Source of the DNA: Sympetrum striolatum
Taxonomy: Eukaryota > Arthropoda > Insecta > Odonata > Libellulidae
Assembly: GCA_947579665.1 (NCBI GenBank)
Contig: OX388350.1
Coordinates: 89,795,152 to 89,859,151, forward strand
Length of the DNA: 64,000 nt
Direction: 5' to 3'
In this document: positions 1-14,457 of the stretch, one piece after another
Position numbering within the stretch: position 1 is the first letter of the stretch
Layout of the letters: each line of letters opens with the position of its first letter
Made by a program: the position numbers and the translations under genes
Notes under the pieces: model-generated
Told to the model about the DNA's origin: nothing
Database searches by the model: none
The model's input: only the letters and a program-made list of their open reading frames with translations

Positions 1-3000
1 TGATGGAAATTGGATTGCTCTCTCATAGAGCTTCTAAAAGAATCATTTTAAGACGAGATTTTCCCGAAATTTTATCAAGAAAAATCGAAAAAATTCGAAA
101 ATTTACCGAAAAATGCCAATTTTTCGCCGATATTACCGTTATTTATCTTTCAAAGTGATATTTGTGATGGAAATTGGAATGCTCTCTCATAGAGCTTCTA
201 ATAGAATCAATTTAAGACGAGATTTTCCCGAAATTTTATCAAGAAAAAGCGAAAAAATTCGAAATTTTACTGAAAAATGCCTATTTTTCGCCGTTATTTC
301 CGTTATTTATCTTTCAAAGTGATATTTGTGATGGAAATTAAAAAGCTCCCTCATAGAATTTCTAAAAGATTCCATTTAAGATGAGAATTTCAAGAATTTT
401 TATCAAGAAAAATCGAAAAAATTCGAAATTTTATTGAAAAATGAGTATTTGTCGACGATATTTCCGTTATTTATCTTTCAAAATTATATTTGTGATGGAA
501 GTTAAAAAGCACCCTCATAGATCTTCTAAAAGAAATCATTTAAGATGAGAATTTCCCGAAATTTTATCAAGAAAAATCGAAAAAATTCGAAAATTTACCG
601 AAAAATGCCTATTTTCCGCCGATATTTCCGTTATTTATCTTTCAAAGTGATATTTGTGATGGAAATTGGAAAGCTCCCTCATAGTGCTTCTAAAAGAATC
701 TATGTCAGACGAGAATTTCTCGAAATTCTTCAAGAAAATGCGAAAAAATTCGAAAATTTAAAGAAAAATGCCAATTTTTCGCCGATATTTCCGTTATTTA
801 TCTTTCAAAGTGATATTTGTGATGGAAATTGGAATGCCCTCTCATAGAGCTTCTAAAAGAATCAATTTAAGACGAGATTTTCCGGAAATTTTATCAAGAA
901 AAAGCGAAAAAATTCGAAATTTTACTGAAAAATGCCTATTTTTCGCCGATATTTCCGTTATTTATCTTTCAAAGTGATATTTGTGATGGAAATTGGAAAG
1001 CTCCCTCATAGTGCTTCTAAAAGAATCTATGTCAGACGAGAATTTCTCGAAATTCTTCAAGAAAATGCGAAAAAATTCGAAAATTTACAGAAAAATGCCA
1101 ATTTTTCGCCGATATTTCCGTTATTTATCTTTCAAAGTGATATTTGTGATGGAAATTGGAATGCTCTCTCATAGAGCTTCTAAAAGAATCAATTTAAGAC
1201 GAGATTTTCCGGAAATTTTATCAAGAAAAAGCGAAAAAATTCGAAATTTTACTGAAAAATGACTATTTTTCAACGATATTTCCGTTATTTATCTTTCAAA
1301 ATTATATTTGTGATGGAAATTGAAAAGCTCCCTTAATGATCTTCTGAAGAATCCATTTAAGACGAGAATTTCCCGAAATTTTATCAAGAAAATGCGAAAA
1401 AATTCGAAAATTTACTGAAAAATTCCTATTTTTCGACGATATTTCCCTTATTTATCTTTCAAAATTATATTTGTATTGGAAATTGAATAGCTCCCTCATA
1501 GAACTTCTAAGAGATTCCATTTATAACGAGAATTTCCCGAAATTTTATCAAGAAAAATCGAAAAAATTCGAAATTTTATTGAAAAATGAGTATTTTTCGA
1601 CGATATTTCCGTTATTTATCTTTCAAAATGATATTATTGATGGAAATTGAAAAGCTCCCTCATATATCTTTTAAAGGAATCCATTTACGACGAGAATTTC
1701 CCGAAATTTTATCAAGAAAATTCGAAAAAATTCGAAAAGTTACTGAAATATGCCTATTTTTCCACGATATTTCCGTTATTTATCTTTTAAAATGATATGT
1801 GTATTGGAAATTGAAAAGCTCCTTCATAGAACTTCTAAAAGATTCCATTTAAGACGAGAATTTCCCGAAATTTTATCAAGAAAAATCGAAATAATTCGAA
1901 ATGTTACTGTAAAAAGAATATTTTCTGACGATATTTCCGTTATTTATCTTTCAAAATGATATTTGTGATGGAAATTATAGGCTCCCTCATATATCTTCTA
2001 AAATAATCCATTTAAGACGAGAATTTCCCGAAATTTTATCAAAAGAAATAAAAAAATTCGAAATTTTACTGAAAAATTACTATTTTTTTACGATATTTCC
2101 GTTATTTATCTTTCAAAATGATATTTGTGATAGAAATTGAAAGGCTCCCTCATAGATCTTTTAAAAGAATCCATTTAAGTCGAGAATTTCCCGAAATTTT
2201 ATCAAAAACAATGGAAAAAATTCGAAATTTTACTGAAAAATTACTATTTTTCAACGATATTTCCGTTATTTATCTTTCAAAATGATGTTTGTGATGGAAA
2301 TTGAAAAGCTCCCTTAAAGATCTTCTGAAGAATCCATTTAAGACGAGAATTTCCCGAAATTGTATCAAGAAAATGCGAAAAAATTCGAAATTTTATTGAA
2401 AAATGAGTATTTTTCGACGATATTTCCGTTATTTATCTTTCAAAATGATATTTGTGATGGAAATTGAAAAGCTCACTTAAAGATATTCTGAAAGAATCCT
2501 GTAAAGACGAGAATTTCCCGAAATTCTTCAAGAAAATGCGAAAAAATTCGAAAATTTACTGATAAATACCAAGTTTTCGCCGATATTTCCGTTATTTATT
2601 TTTCAAAGTGATATTTGTGAAGGAAATTGGAATGCTCTCTCATAAATCTTTTAAAAGAATCAATTTTAGATGAGAATTTCCCGAAATTTTATCAAGAAAA
2701 AGCGAAAAAATTCGAAAATTTACTGAAAAATGCCTATTTTTCGCCGATATTTCCTTTATTTATCTTTCAAAATGATATTTGTGATGGAAATTGAAAAGCT
2801 CCCTTAAAGATATTCTGAAAGAATCCATTTAAGACGAGAATATCCCGAAATTTTATCAAGAAAATGTGAAGAAATTCGAAAATTTACTGAAAAATGCCGA
2901 TTTTTCGCCGATATTTCCGTTATTTATCTTTCAAAGTGATATTTGTGATGGAAATTGGAATGCTCTCTCATAGATCTTCTAAAAGAATCAATTGTAGACG

Positions 3001-6000
3001 AGAATTTCCCGAAATTTTATCAAGAAAAAGCGAAAAAATTCGAACATTTACTGAAAAATGCCTATTTTTCGCCGATATTTCCGTTATTTATCTTTCAAAA
3101 TGATATTTATGATCGAAATTGAAAAGCTCCCTCATAGATCTTCTGAAAGAATCCATTTAAGACGAGAATATTCCGAAATTTTATCAAAAAAAATCGAAAA
3201 AATTCGAAATTTTACTGAAAAAAGAATAATTTTCGACGATATATCCGTTATTTATCTTTGAAAATGATATTTGTGATGGAAATTAAAAGCTCTCTCATAG
3301 ATCTTCTAAAAGAATCCATTTAAGACGAGAATTTCCCGAAATTTAATCAAGAAAAATCAAAAAATTCGAAATTTTACTGAAAAATTACTATTTTTTTTAC
3401 GATATTTCCGTTATTTATCATTCAAAATGATATTTGTGATGGATATTGAAAAGCCCCCTCATAGATCTTTTAAAAGAATCCATTGAAGACGAGAATATCC
3501 CGAAATTTTATCAAAAATAATCGAAAAAATTCAAAATTTTACACAAAAATGACTATTTTTCGACGATATTTCCGTTATTTATCTTTCAAAATGATATTTG
3601 TGATGGAAATGGAAAAGCTCCCTTAATGATATTCTGAAAGAATCCTGTTAAGACGAGAATTTCCCGAAATTCTTCAAGAAAATGCGAAAAAATTCAAAAA
3701 TTTACTGAAAAATGCCAATTTTTCGCCGATATTTCCGTTATTTATCTTTCAAAATGATATTTGTGATGGAAATTGGAAAGCTCCATAATAGATCTTCTAA
3801 AAGAATCCATTTAAGACGACAATTTCCCGAAATTTTATCAAGAAAAAGCGAAAAAATTCGAAAATTTACTGAAAAATGCCTATTTTTCGCCGATATTTCC
3901 GTTATTTATCTTTCAAAATGATATTTGTGATGGAAAATAAAAGCTCTCTCATAGATCTTCTAAAAGAATCCATTTAAGACGAGAATTTCCCGAAATTTTA
4001 TCAAGAAAAATCAAAAAATTCGAAATTTTACTGAAAAATGACTATTTTTCGACGATATTTCCGTTATTTATCTTTCAAAATGATATTTGTGATGGAAATT
4101 GAAAAGCTCCCTTAAAGATATTCTGAAAGAATCCATTTAAGACGAGAATTTCCCGAAATTTTATCAAGAAAAATCAAAAAATTCGAAATTTTACTGAAAA
4201 ATTACTATTTTTTTACGATTTTTCCGTTATTTATCATTCAAAATGATATTTGTGATGATAATTGAAAAGCCCCCTCATAGATCTTTTAAAAGAATCCATT
4301 GAAGACGAGAATTTCCCGAAATTTTATCAAAAAAAATCGAAAAAATTCGAAATTTTACTGAAAAAAGAATAATTTTCGACGATATTTCTGTTATTTATCT
4401 TTCAATGTGATATTTGTGATGGAAATTGGAAAGCTACCTCAAAGATCTTCTAAAATAATCCATTTAAGACGAGAATTTCCCGAAATTCTTCAAGAAAATG
4501 CGAAAAAATTCGAAAATTAACTGAAAAATGCCAATTTTTCGCCAATATTTCCGAAATTTATCTTTCAAAGTGATATTTGTGATGGAAATTGGAATGCTCT
4601 CTCATAGATCTTTTAAAAGAATCCATTGAAGACGAGAATTTCCCGAAATTTTATCAAGAAAAAGCGAAAAAATTCGAAAATTTACTGAAAAATGCCTATT
4701 TTTCGCCGATATTTCCGTTATTTATCTTTCAAAATGATATTTATGATCGAAATTGAAAAGCTCCCTCATAGATCTTCCGAAAGAATCCATTTAAGACGAG
4801 AATATTCCGAAATTTTATCAAAAAAAATCGAAAAAATTCGAAATTTTACTGAAAAAAGAATAATTTTCGACGATATTTCTGTTATTTATCTTTCAATGTG
4901 ATATTTGTGATGGAAATTGGAAAGCTCCCTCAAAGATCTTCTAAAATAATCCATTTAAGACGAGAATTTCCCGAAATTTTATCAAAAAAAATAAAAAAAT
5001 TCGAAATTTTACTGAAAAATGCCTATTTTTCGACGATATTTCCCTTAATTATCTTTTTAAATGATATTTGTATTGGAAATTGAAAAGCTCCTTCATAGAA
5101 CTTCTAAAAGATTCCATTTAAGACGAGAATTTCCCGAAATTGTATCAAGAAAAATCGAGAAAATTCGAAATTTTACTGAAAAATGACTATTTTTCGACGA
5201 TATTTCCGTTATTTATCTTTCAAAATGATATTTGAGATAGAAATTGAAAAGCTCCCTCATAGATCTTTTAAAAGAATCCATTTAAGACGAGAATTTCCCG
5301 AAATTTAATCAAGAAAAATCAAAAATTTCGAAATTTTACTGAAAAATTACTATTTTTTTTACGATATTTCCGTTATTTATCATTCAAAATGATATTTGTG
5401 ATGGAAATTGAAAAGCCCCCTCATAGATCTTTTAAAAGAATCCATTGAAGACGAGAATTTCCCGAAATTTTATCAAAAAAAATCGAAAAAATTCGAAATT
5501 TTACACAAAAATGACTATTTTTCGACGATATTTCCGTTATTTATCTTTATAAATGATATTTGTGATGGAAATTGAAAAGCTCCTTTAAGGATATTCTGAA
5601 AGAATCCTGTTAAGACGAGAATTTCCCGAAATTCTTCAAAAAATGCGAAAAAATTCGAAAATTTACTGAAAAATGCCAATTTTTCGCCGATATTTCCGTT
5701 ATTTATCATTCAAAGTGATATTTGTGATGGAAATTGGAATGCTCTCTCATAGATCTTTTAAAAGAATCAATTTTAGACGAGAATTTCCCGAAATTTTATC
5801 AAGAAAAAGCGAAAAAAGTCGAAAATTTACTGAAAAATGCCTATTTTTCGCCGATATTTCCGTTATTTATCTTTCAAAATGATATTTATGATCGAAATCG
5901 AAAAGCTCCCTCATAGATCTTCTGAAAGAATCCATTTAAGACGAGAATATTCCGAAATTTTATCAAAAAAAATCGAAAAAATTCGAAATTTTACTGAAAA

Positions 6001-8744
6001 AAGAATAATTTTCGACGATATTTCCGTTATTTATCTTTGAAAATGATATTTGTGATGGAAATTAAAAGCTCTCTCATAGATCTTCTGAAAGAATCCATTT
6101 AAGACGAGAATATTCCGAAATTTTATCAAAAAAATCGAAAAAATTCGAAATTTTACTGAAAAAAGAATATTTTTCGACCAATATTCCGTTATTTATCTTT
6201 CAAAATGATATTTGTGATAGAAATTGAAAAGCTCCCTCATAGATCTTTTAAAAGAATCCATTTAAGACGAGAATTTCCCGAAATTTCATCAAGAAAAATC
6301 AAAAAATTCGAAATTTTACTGAAAAATTACTATTTTTTTACGATTTTTCCGCTATTTATTATTCAAAATGATATTTGTGATGGAAATTGAAAAGCCCCCT
6401 CATAGATATTTTAAAGAATCCATTGAAGACGAGAATTTCCCGAAATTTTATCAAAAAAAATCGAAAAAATTCGAAATCTTACTGAAAAAAGAATAATTTT
6501 CGACGATATTTCTGTTATTTATCTTTCAATGTGATATTTGTGATGGAAATTGGAAAGCTCCCTCAAAGATCTTCTAAATTAATCCATTTAAGACGAGAAT
6601 TTCCCGAAATTCTTCAAGAAAATGCGAAAAAATTCGAAAATTAACTGAAAAATGCCAATTTTTCGCCAATATTTCCGAAATTTATCTTTCAAAGTGATAT
6701 TTGTGATGGAAATTGGAATGCTCATAGATCTTTTAAAAGAATCCATTGAAGATGAGAATTTCCCGAAATTTTATCAAGAAAAAGCGAAAAAATTCGAAAT
6801 TTTACTGAAAAATGACTATTTTTCGACGATATTTCCGTTATTTATCTATCAAAATGATATTTGTGATGGAAATTAAGAGCTCTCTCATAGATCTTCTGAA
6901 AGAATCCATTTAAGACGAGAATATTCCGAAATTTTATCAAAAAAATCGAAAAAATTCGAAATTTTACTGAAAAATTACTATTTTTTTTTACGATATTTCC
7001 GTTATTTATCTTTCAAAATGATATTTGTATTGGAAATTGAATAGATCCTTCAAAGAACTTCTAAAAGATTCCATTTAAGACGAGAATTTCCCGAAATTAT
7101 ATCAAGAAAAATCGAAAAAATTCGAAATTTTATTGAAAAATGAGTATTTTTCGTCGATATTTCCGTTATTTATCTTTCAAAATGATATTAGTGATGGAAA
7201 CTAAAAAGCTCCCTTAAAGGTATTCTGAAAGAATCCATTTAAGACGAGAATTTCCCGAAATTTTATCAAGAAAATACGAAAAAATTTGAAAAGTTACTGA
7301 AATATGCCTATTTTTCCACGATATTTCCGTTATTTATCTTTTATAATGATATTTGTATTGGAAATTGAAAAGCTCCCTCTTAGAACTTCTAAAAGATTCC
7401 ATTTAAGAGGAGAAGTTCCCGAAATTTTATCAAGAAAAATCGAAAAAAATCGAAAATTTACTGAAAAATGCCTATTTTCCGCCGATATTTCTGTTATTTA
7501 TCTTTCAATGTGATATTTGTGATGGAAATTGGAAAGCTCCCTCATAGTCCTTCTAAAAGATTCCATTTAAGAGGAGAAGTTCCCCAAATTTTATCAAGAA
7601 AAATCGAAAAAATTCGAAAATTTACTGAAAAATGCACATTTTTTCGCCGATATTTCCGTTATTTATCTTTCAAAGTGATATTTGTGATGGAAATTGGAAT
7701 GCTCTCTCATAGATCTCCTAAAAGAATCAATTTTAAACGAGAATTTCCCGAAATTTTATCAAGAAAAAGCGAAAAAAAAGGAAAATTTACTGAAAAATGC
7801 CTATTTTCCGCCGATATTTCCGTTATTTATCCTTCAAAGTGATATTTGTGGTGGAAATTGGAACGCTCCCTCATAGTTCTTCTAAAAGAATGTATGTCAG
7901 ACGAGAAGTTCCCGAAATTCTTCAAGAAAATGCGAAAACATTCGAAAATTTACAGAAAAATGCCAATTTTTCGCCGATATTTCCGTTATTTATCTTTCAA
8001 AGTGATATTTGTGATGGAAATTGGAAAGCTCCCTCATAGATCTTCTAAAAGAATCCAATAAAGACGAGAAGTTCCGGAAGTTTTATCATGAAAGAGCGAA
8101 AAAAATGACAATTTTTCGACGATATTTCCGTTATTTATCTTTCAAAATAATATTTGTGATTAGAATTGAAAAGCTCCCTCATAGTCCTTCTAAAAGAATC
8201 TATTTAAGACGAGAATTTCCCAAAATTCTTCAAGAAAATGCGAAAAAATTCGAAACTTTACTGAAAAATGCCTATTTTCCGCCGATATTTCCGTTATTTA
8301 TCTTTCAAAGTGATATTTGTGATAGAAATTGGAGGGCTCCCTCATAGATCTTCTAAAAGTTTCTATTTAAGACGAGAATTTCCCGACATTTTATCAAGAA
8401 AATGCGAAAAAAATTCGAAAATATACAGAAATAAGCCTATTCTCCGCCGATATTTCCGTTATTTATCTTTCAAAGTGATATTTTAAAAAGAAATTGGAAA
8501 GATCCCTCATAGTCCTTCTAAAAGAATCTATTTAAGACGAGAATTTCCAGAAAATTCTTCAAGAAAATGCAAAAAATTCGAAAATTTACTGAAAAATGCC
8601 TATTTTCCACCGATATTTCCGTTATTCATCTTTCAAAGTAATATATGTAATGGAAATTGGAAAGCTCTCTCATAGATCTTCTAAAGGAATTTTTATAAGA
8701 CGAGATTTTCCCGAACTTTTTCAAGAAAATGCGAAAAAACTCGA
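1..8744 (+). repeat. Satellite block 1: irregular monomer mixture with short-range duplications
   Basis: There is no single long higher-order unit here. Near-identical two-monomer steps occur at the start: the variant containing tatgtcagacgagaatttct at about 699 recurs 327-328 bp later. A monomer starting at 3,058 with the rare words tttatgatcgaaattg and gagaatattccgaa recurs at 4,692 (1,634 bp, 10 monomers) and 5,837 (1,145 bp, 7 monomers). No gene is seen; the many short open frames are readings of the same monomer. Confidence 0.85.
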
Positions 8745-11517
8745 AAACTTACTAAAAAATACCTATTTTTCGCCAATATTTCCGTTATTTATCTTTCAAA
8801 ATAATATTTGTGATTAGAAATGAAAAGCTCCGTCATAGATCTTCTAAAAGAATCCATTTAAGACGAGAATTTCCCGAAATTGTAAGAAGAAAAATCGAAA
8901 AAATTCGAAATTTTAGTGAAAAAATACTATTTTTCGACGATATTTCCGTTATCTATCTATCAAAGTGATATTTGTGATGGAAATTGGAAGGCTCCATCAT
9001 AGATCTTCTAAAAGATTCCATTTAAGACGAGAATTTCCCGAAATTTTATCAAGAAAAATCGAAAAAATTCGAAATTTTACTGAAATATGACTATTTTTCG
9101 ACGATATTTCCGTTATTTATCTTTCAAAATGGTATTTGTGATTGAAACTGAAAAGCTCCCTCATAGATCATTTAAAAGAATCCATATAAGACGAGAATTT
9201 CCCGAAATTTCATCAAGGAAAATCGAAAAAATTTGAAAATTTACTGAAAAATGCCTATTTTCCGCCGATATTTTCGTTATTTATCTTTCAAAAAAAATAT
9301 TTGTGATTGAAATTGGAAAGCTCCCTCATAGTACATCTAAGAGAATCTATTTAAGACGAGAATTTCCCGAAATTTTATCAAGAAAATTCGAAAAAATTCG
9401 AAATTTTACTGAAAAATGACTATTTTTCGACAATATTTCCGTTATTTAAATTTCATTATGATATTTGTGATAAAATTGAAAAGCTCCCTCATAGTTCTTC
9501 TAAAAGAATCCATTTAAGACGAGAATTTCCCGAAATTTTATCAAGAAAAATCGAAAAAATTCGAAATTTTACAGAAAAATGACTATTTTTCGACGTTATT
9601 TCCGTTATTTATCTTTCAAAGTTATATTTGTGATTGAAATTGAAAAGCTCCCTCGTAGATCATTTAATAGAACCCATTTAAGACGAGAATATCCCGAAAT
9701 TTTATCAAGAAAATACGAAAAAATTTGAAAAGTTACTGTAATTTGCCTATTTTTCCACGATTTTTCCGTTATTTATCTTTCAAAATGATATTTGTATTGG
9801 AAATTGAAAAGCTCCCTCGTAGATCCTCTAAAAGAATCCATTTAAGTCTAGAATTTCCCGAAAGTTTATCAAGAAAATGAAAAAAAATTCGAAAATTTAC
9901 AGAAAAATGCCTATTTTCCGCCGATATTTTCGTTATTTATCTTTCAAAGAAATATTTGTGATGGAAATTGGAAAGCTCCCTCATAGTCCTTCTAAAATAA
10001 TCTATTTAAGACGAGAATATCCCGAAATTATTCAAGAAAATGCGAAAAAATTCGAAAATTTACTGAAAAATGCCTATTTTGCGCCGATATTTCCGTTATT
10101 TTTCTTTCAAAGTGATATTTGTGATTGAAATTGGAAGGCTCTCTCATAGATCTTCTAAATGAATCCATTTAAGACCAGAATTTCCCGAAATTTTATAAAG
10201 AAAAATCGAAAAAATTCGAAATTTTACTGAAAAATGACTATATTTGACAATATTTCCGTTATTAAAATTTCATTATGATATTTGTGAAGGAAATTGGAAG
10301 GCTCCCTCATATATCCTTTAAAAGAATCCATATAAGACGATAATTTCCCGAAATTTTATCAAGAAAATGAGAAAAAATTCGAAAATTTACTGAAAAATGC
10401 CTATTTTTCGCCGATATTTACGTTATTTATCTTTCAAAGTAATATTTGTGATTAGAATTAAAAAGCTCCCTCATATTCCTTCTAAAAGAATTTATTTAAG
10501 ACGATAATTTCCCTAAATTCTTCAAGAAAATGCGAAAAAATTCGAAAATTTACTGTAAAATCCGTATTTTCCGCAGATATTTCCGTTATTTATCTTTCAA
10601 AAAAATATTTTTGATGGAAATTGGAAAGCTCCCTCATATTCCTTCTAAAAGATTTTATTTAAGACGGGAATTTCCCGAAATTTTTCAAGAAAATGCGATA
10701 AAATTCGAAAATTTACTGAAAAATGCCTATTATTCGCCGATATTTCCGTTATTTATCCTTTAAAATAATATTTGTGATTAGAATTGAAAAGCTCCCTCAT
10801 AGATCTTCTAAAAGAATCCATTTAAGACGAGAATTTCCCGAAATTTTATCAAGAAAAATCGAAAAAATTCGAAATTTTACTGAAAAAATACTATTTTTCG
10901 ACGATATTTCCGTTATTTATCTTTCAAAGTGATATTTGTGATGGAAATTGGAAGGCTCCCTCATAGATCCTTTAATAGAATCCATAGAAGACATTTCCCG
11001 AAATTTTATCAAGAAAAATCGAAAAAATTCGAAATTTTACTGAATAATGTTATTTTTCGCCGATATTTACGTTGTTTATCTTTCAAAGTAATATTTGTGA
11101 TTAGAATTAAAAAGCTCCCTAATAGTTCTTCTAAAAGAATCCATTTAAGTCCAGAATTTCCTAAAATCCTTTAAGAAAATGCGAAAAAATTCGAAAATTT
11201 ACTGAAAAATTCCTATTTTCGGCGATATCTCCGTTATTTTTTTTTTTTAAATATTTGTGATGGAAATTGGAAAGCTCCCTCATATTCCTTCTAAAATATT
11301 CTATTTAAGACGAGAATTTCCCGAAATTCTTCAAGAAAATGCGAAAAAATTCGAAAATTTACTGAAAAATGCTTATTTTCCGCCGATATTTCCGTTATTT
11401 ATCTTTCAAGGTGATATTTGTGATTGAAATTGGAAAGCTCCCTCATAGTCCTTCTAAAATAATCTATTTAAGACGAGAATATCCCGAAATTATTCAAGAA
11501 AATGCGAAAAAATTCGA
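8745..11517 (+). repeat. Higher-order repeat unit, copy 1 (17 monomers, about 2,773 bp)
   Basis: Landmarks in this copy recur 2,773 bp downstream before about 10,360 (8,761 matches 11,534; 9,877 matches 12,650) and 2,939 bp downstream after it (10,530 matches 13,469; 10,929 matches 13,868). The 166-bp change in offset means this copy lacks one monomer found in copies 2 and 3. Confidence 0.9.
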
Positions 11518-14457
11518 AAATTTACTAAAAAATACCTATTTTTCGCCAATATTTCCGTTATTTATCTTTCAAAATAATATTTGTGATTAGAAATGAAAAG
11601 CTCCGTCATAGATCTTCAAAAAGAATCCATTTAAGACGAGAATTTCCCGAAATTGTAAGAAGAAAAATCGAAAAAATTCGAAATTTTAGTGAAAAAATAC
11701 TATTTTTCGACGATATTTCCGTTATCTATCTATCAAAGTGATATTTGTGATGGAAATTGGAAGGCTCCATCATAGATCTTCTAAAAGATTCCATTTAAGA
11801 CGAGAATTTCCCGAAATTTTATCAAGAAAAATCGAAAAAATTCGAAAATTTACTGAAATATGACTATTTTTCGACGATATTTCCGTTATTTATCTTTCAA
11901 AATGGTATTTGTGATTGAAACTGAAAAGCTCCCTCATAGATCATTTAAAAGAATCCATATAAGACGAGAATTTCCCGAAATTTCATCAAGGAAAATCGAA
12001 AAAATTTGAAAATTTACTGAAAAATGCCTATTTTCCGCCGATATTTTCGTTATTTATCTTTCAAAAAAAATATTTGTGATTGAAATTGGAAAGCTCCCTC
12101 ATAGTACATCCAAGAGAATCTATTTAAGACGAGAATTTCCCGAAATTTTATCAAGAAAAATCGAAAAAATTAGAAATTTTACTGAAAAATGACTATTTTT
12201 CGACAATATTTCCGTTATTTAAATTTCATTATGATATTTGTGATAAAATTGAAAATTTCCCTCATAGTTCTTCTAAAAGAATCCATTTAAGACGAGAATT
12301 TCCCGAAATTTTATCAAGAAAAATCGAAAAAATTCGAAATTTTACAGAAAAATGACTATTTTTCGACGTTATTTCCGTTATTTATCTTTCAAAGTGATAT
12401 TTGTGATTAAAATTGAAAAGCTCCCTCGTAGATCATTTAATAGAACCCATTTAAGACGAGAATATCCCGAAATTTTATCAAGAAAATACGAAAAAATTTG
12501 AAAAGTTACTGTAATTTGCCTATTTTTCCACGATTTTTCCGTTATTTATCTTTCAAAATGATATTTGTATTGGAAATTGAAAAGCTCCCTCGTAGATCCT
12601 CTAAAAGAATCCATTTAAGTCTAGAATTTCCCGAAAGTTTATCAAGAAAATGAAAAAAAATTCGAAAATTTACAGAAAAATGCCTATTTTCCGCCGATAT
12701 TTTCGTTATTTATCTTTCAAAGAAATATTTGTGATGGAAATTGGAAAGCTCCCTCATAGTCCTTCTAAAATAATCTATTTAAGACGAGAATATCCCGAAA
12801 TTATTCAAGAAAATGCGAAAAAATTCGAAAATTTACTGAAAAATGCCTATTTTGCGCCGATATTTCCGTTATTTTTCTTTCAAAGTGATATTTGTGATTG
12901 AAATTGGAAGGCTCTCTCATAGATCTTCTAAATGAATCCATTTAAGACCAGAATTTCCCGAAATTTTATAAAGAAAAATCGAAAAAATTCGAAATTTTAC
13001 TGAAAAATGACTATTTTTCGACAATATTTCCGTTATTAAAATTTCATTATGATATTTGTGAAGGAAATTGGAAGGCTCCCTCATATATCCTTTAAAAGAA
13101 TCCATATAAGACGATAATTTCCCGAAATTTTATCAAGAAAAATAGAAAAAATTTGAAATTTTACTGAAAAATGACTATTTTTCGACTATATTCCGTTATT
13201 TATCCCCTTAAAAATGATATTTGTGATGGAAATTGAAAAGCTCCCTCATTGATCTTCTAAAAGAATCCATTTAAGACGAAAATTTCACGAAATTTTATCA
13301 AGAAAATGAGAAAAAATTCGAAAATTTACTGAAAAATGCCTATTTTTCGCCGATATTTACGTTATTTATCTTTCAAAGTAATATTTGTGATTAGAATTAA
13401 AAAGCTCCCTCATATTCCTTCTAAAAGAATTTATTTAAGACGATAATTTCCCTAAATTCTTCAAGAAAATGCGAAAAAATTCGAAAATTTACTGTAAAAT
13501 CCGTATTTTCCGCAGATATTTCCGTTATTTATCTTTCAAAAAAATATTTTTGATGGAAATTGGAAAGCTCCCTCATATTCCTTCTAAAAGATTTTATTTA
13601 AGACGGGAATTTCCCGAAATTTTTCAAGAAAATGCGATAAAATTCGAAAATTTACTGAAAAATGCCTATTATTCGCCGATATTTCCGTTATTTATCCTTT
13701 AGAATAATATTTGTGATTAGAATTGAAAAGCTCCCTCATAGATCTTCTAAAAGAATCCATTTAAGACGAGAATTTCCCGAAATTTTATCAAGAAAAATCG
13801 TAAAAATTCGAAATTTTACTGAAAAAATACTATTTTTCGACGATATTTCCGTTATTTATCTTTCAAAGTGATATTTGTGATGGAAATTGGAAGGCTCCCT
13901 CATAGATCCTTTAATAGAATCCATAGAAGACATTTCCCGAAATTTTATCAAGAAAAATCGAAAAAATTCGGAATTTTACTGAATAATGTTATTTTTCGCC
14001 GATATTTACGTTATTTATCTTTCAAAGTAATATTTGTGATTAGAATTAAAAAGCTCCCTAATAGTTCTTCTAAAAGAATCCATTTAAGTCCAGAATTTCC
14101 TAAAATCCTTTAAGAAAATGCGAAAAAATTCGAAAATTTACTGAAAAATTCCTATTTTCGGCGATATCTCCGTTATTTTTTTTTTTTTAAATATTTGTGA
14201 TGGAAATTGGAAAGCTCCCTCATATTCCTTCTAAAATATTCTATTTAAGACGAGAATTTCCCGAAATTCTTCAAGAAAATGCGAAAAAATTCGAAAATTT
14301 ACTGAAAAATGCTTATTTTCCGCCGATATTTCCGTTATTTATCTTTCAAGGTGATATTTGTGATTGAAATTGGAAAGCTCCCTCATAGTCCTTCTAAAAT
14401 AATCTATTTAAGACGAGAATATCCCGAAATTATTCAAGAAAATGCGAAAAAATTCGA
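11518..14457 (+). repeat. Higher-order repeat unit, copy 2 (18 monomers, about 2,940 bp)
   Basis: This is the full-length copy. It repeats copy 3 at a constant offset of 2,939-2,940 bp (11,534 to 14,474; 12,650 to 15,590; 13,469 to 16,408; 13,868 to 16,807). It contains the additional monomer around 13,124-13,290, recognisable by the linker tatccccttaaaaatgat. Confidence 0.92.

Noticed and set aside
5515..5709. Open frames on the - strand within the array (also 12,917-13,105, 50,847-51,035, 52,901-53,086)
   Set aside because: These are complement readings of the monomers; they recur with the repeat and carry no recognisable family.
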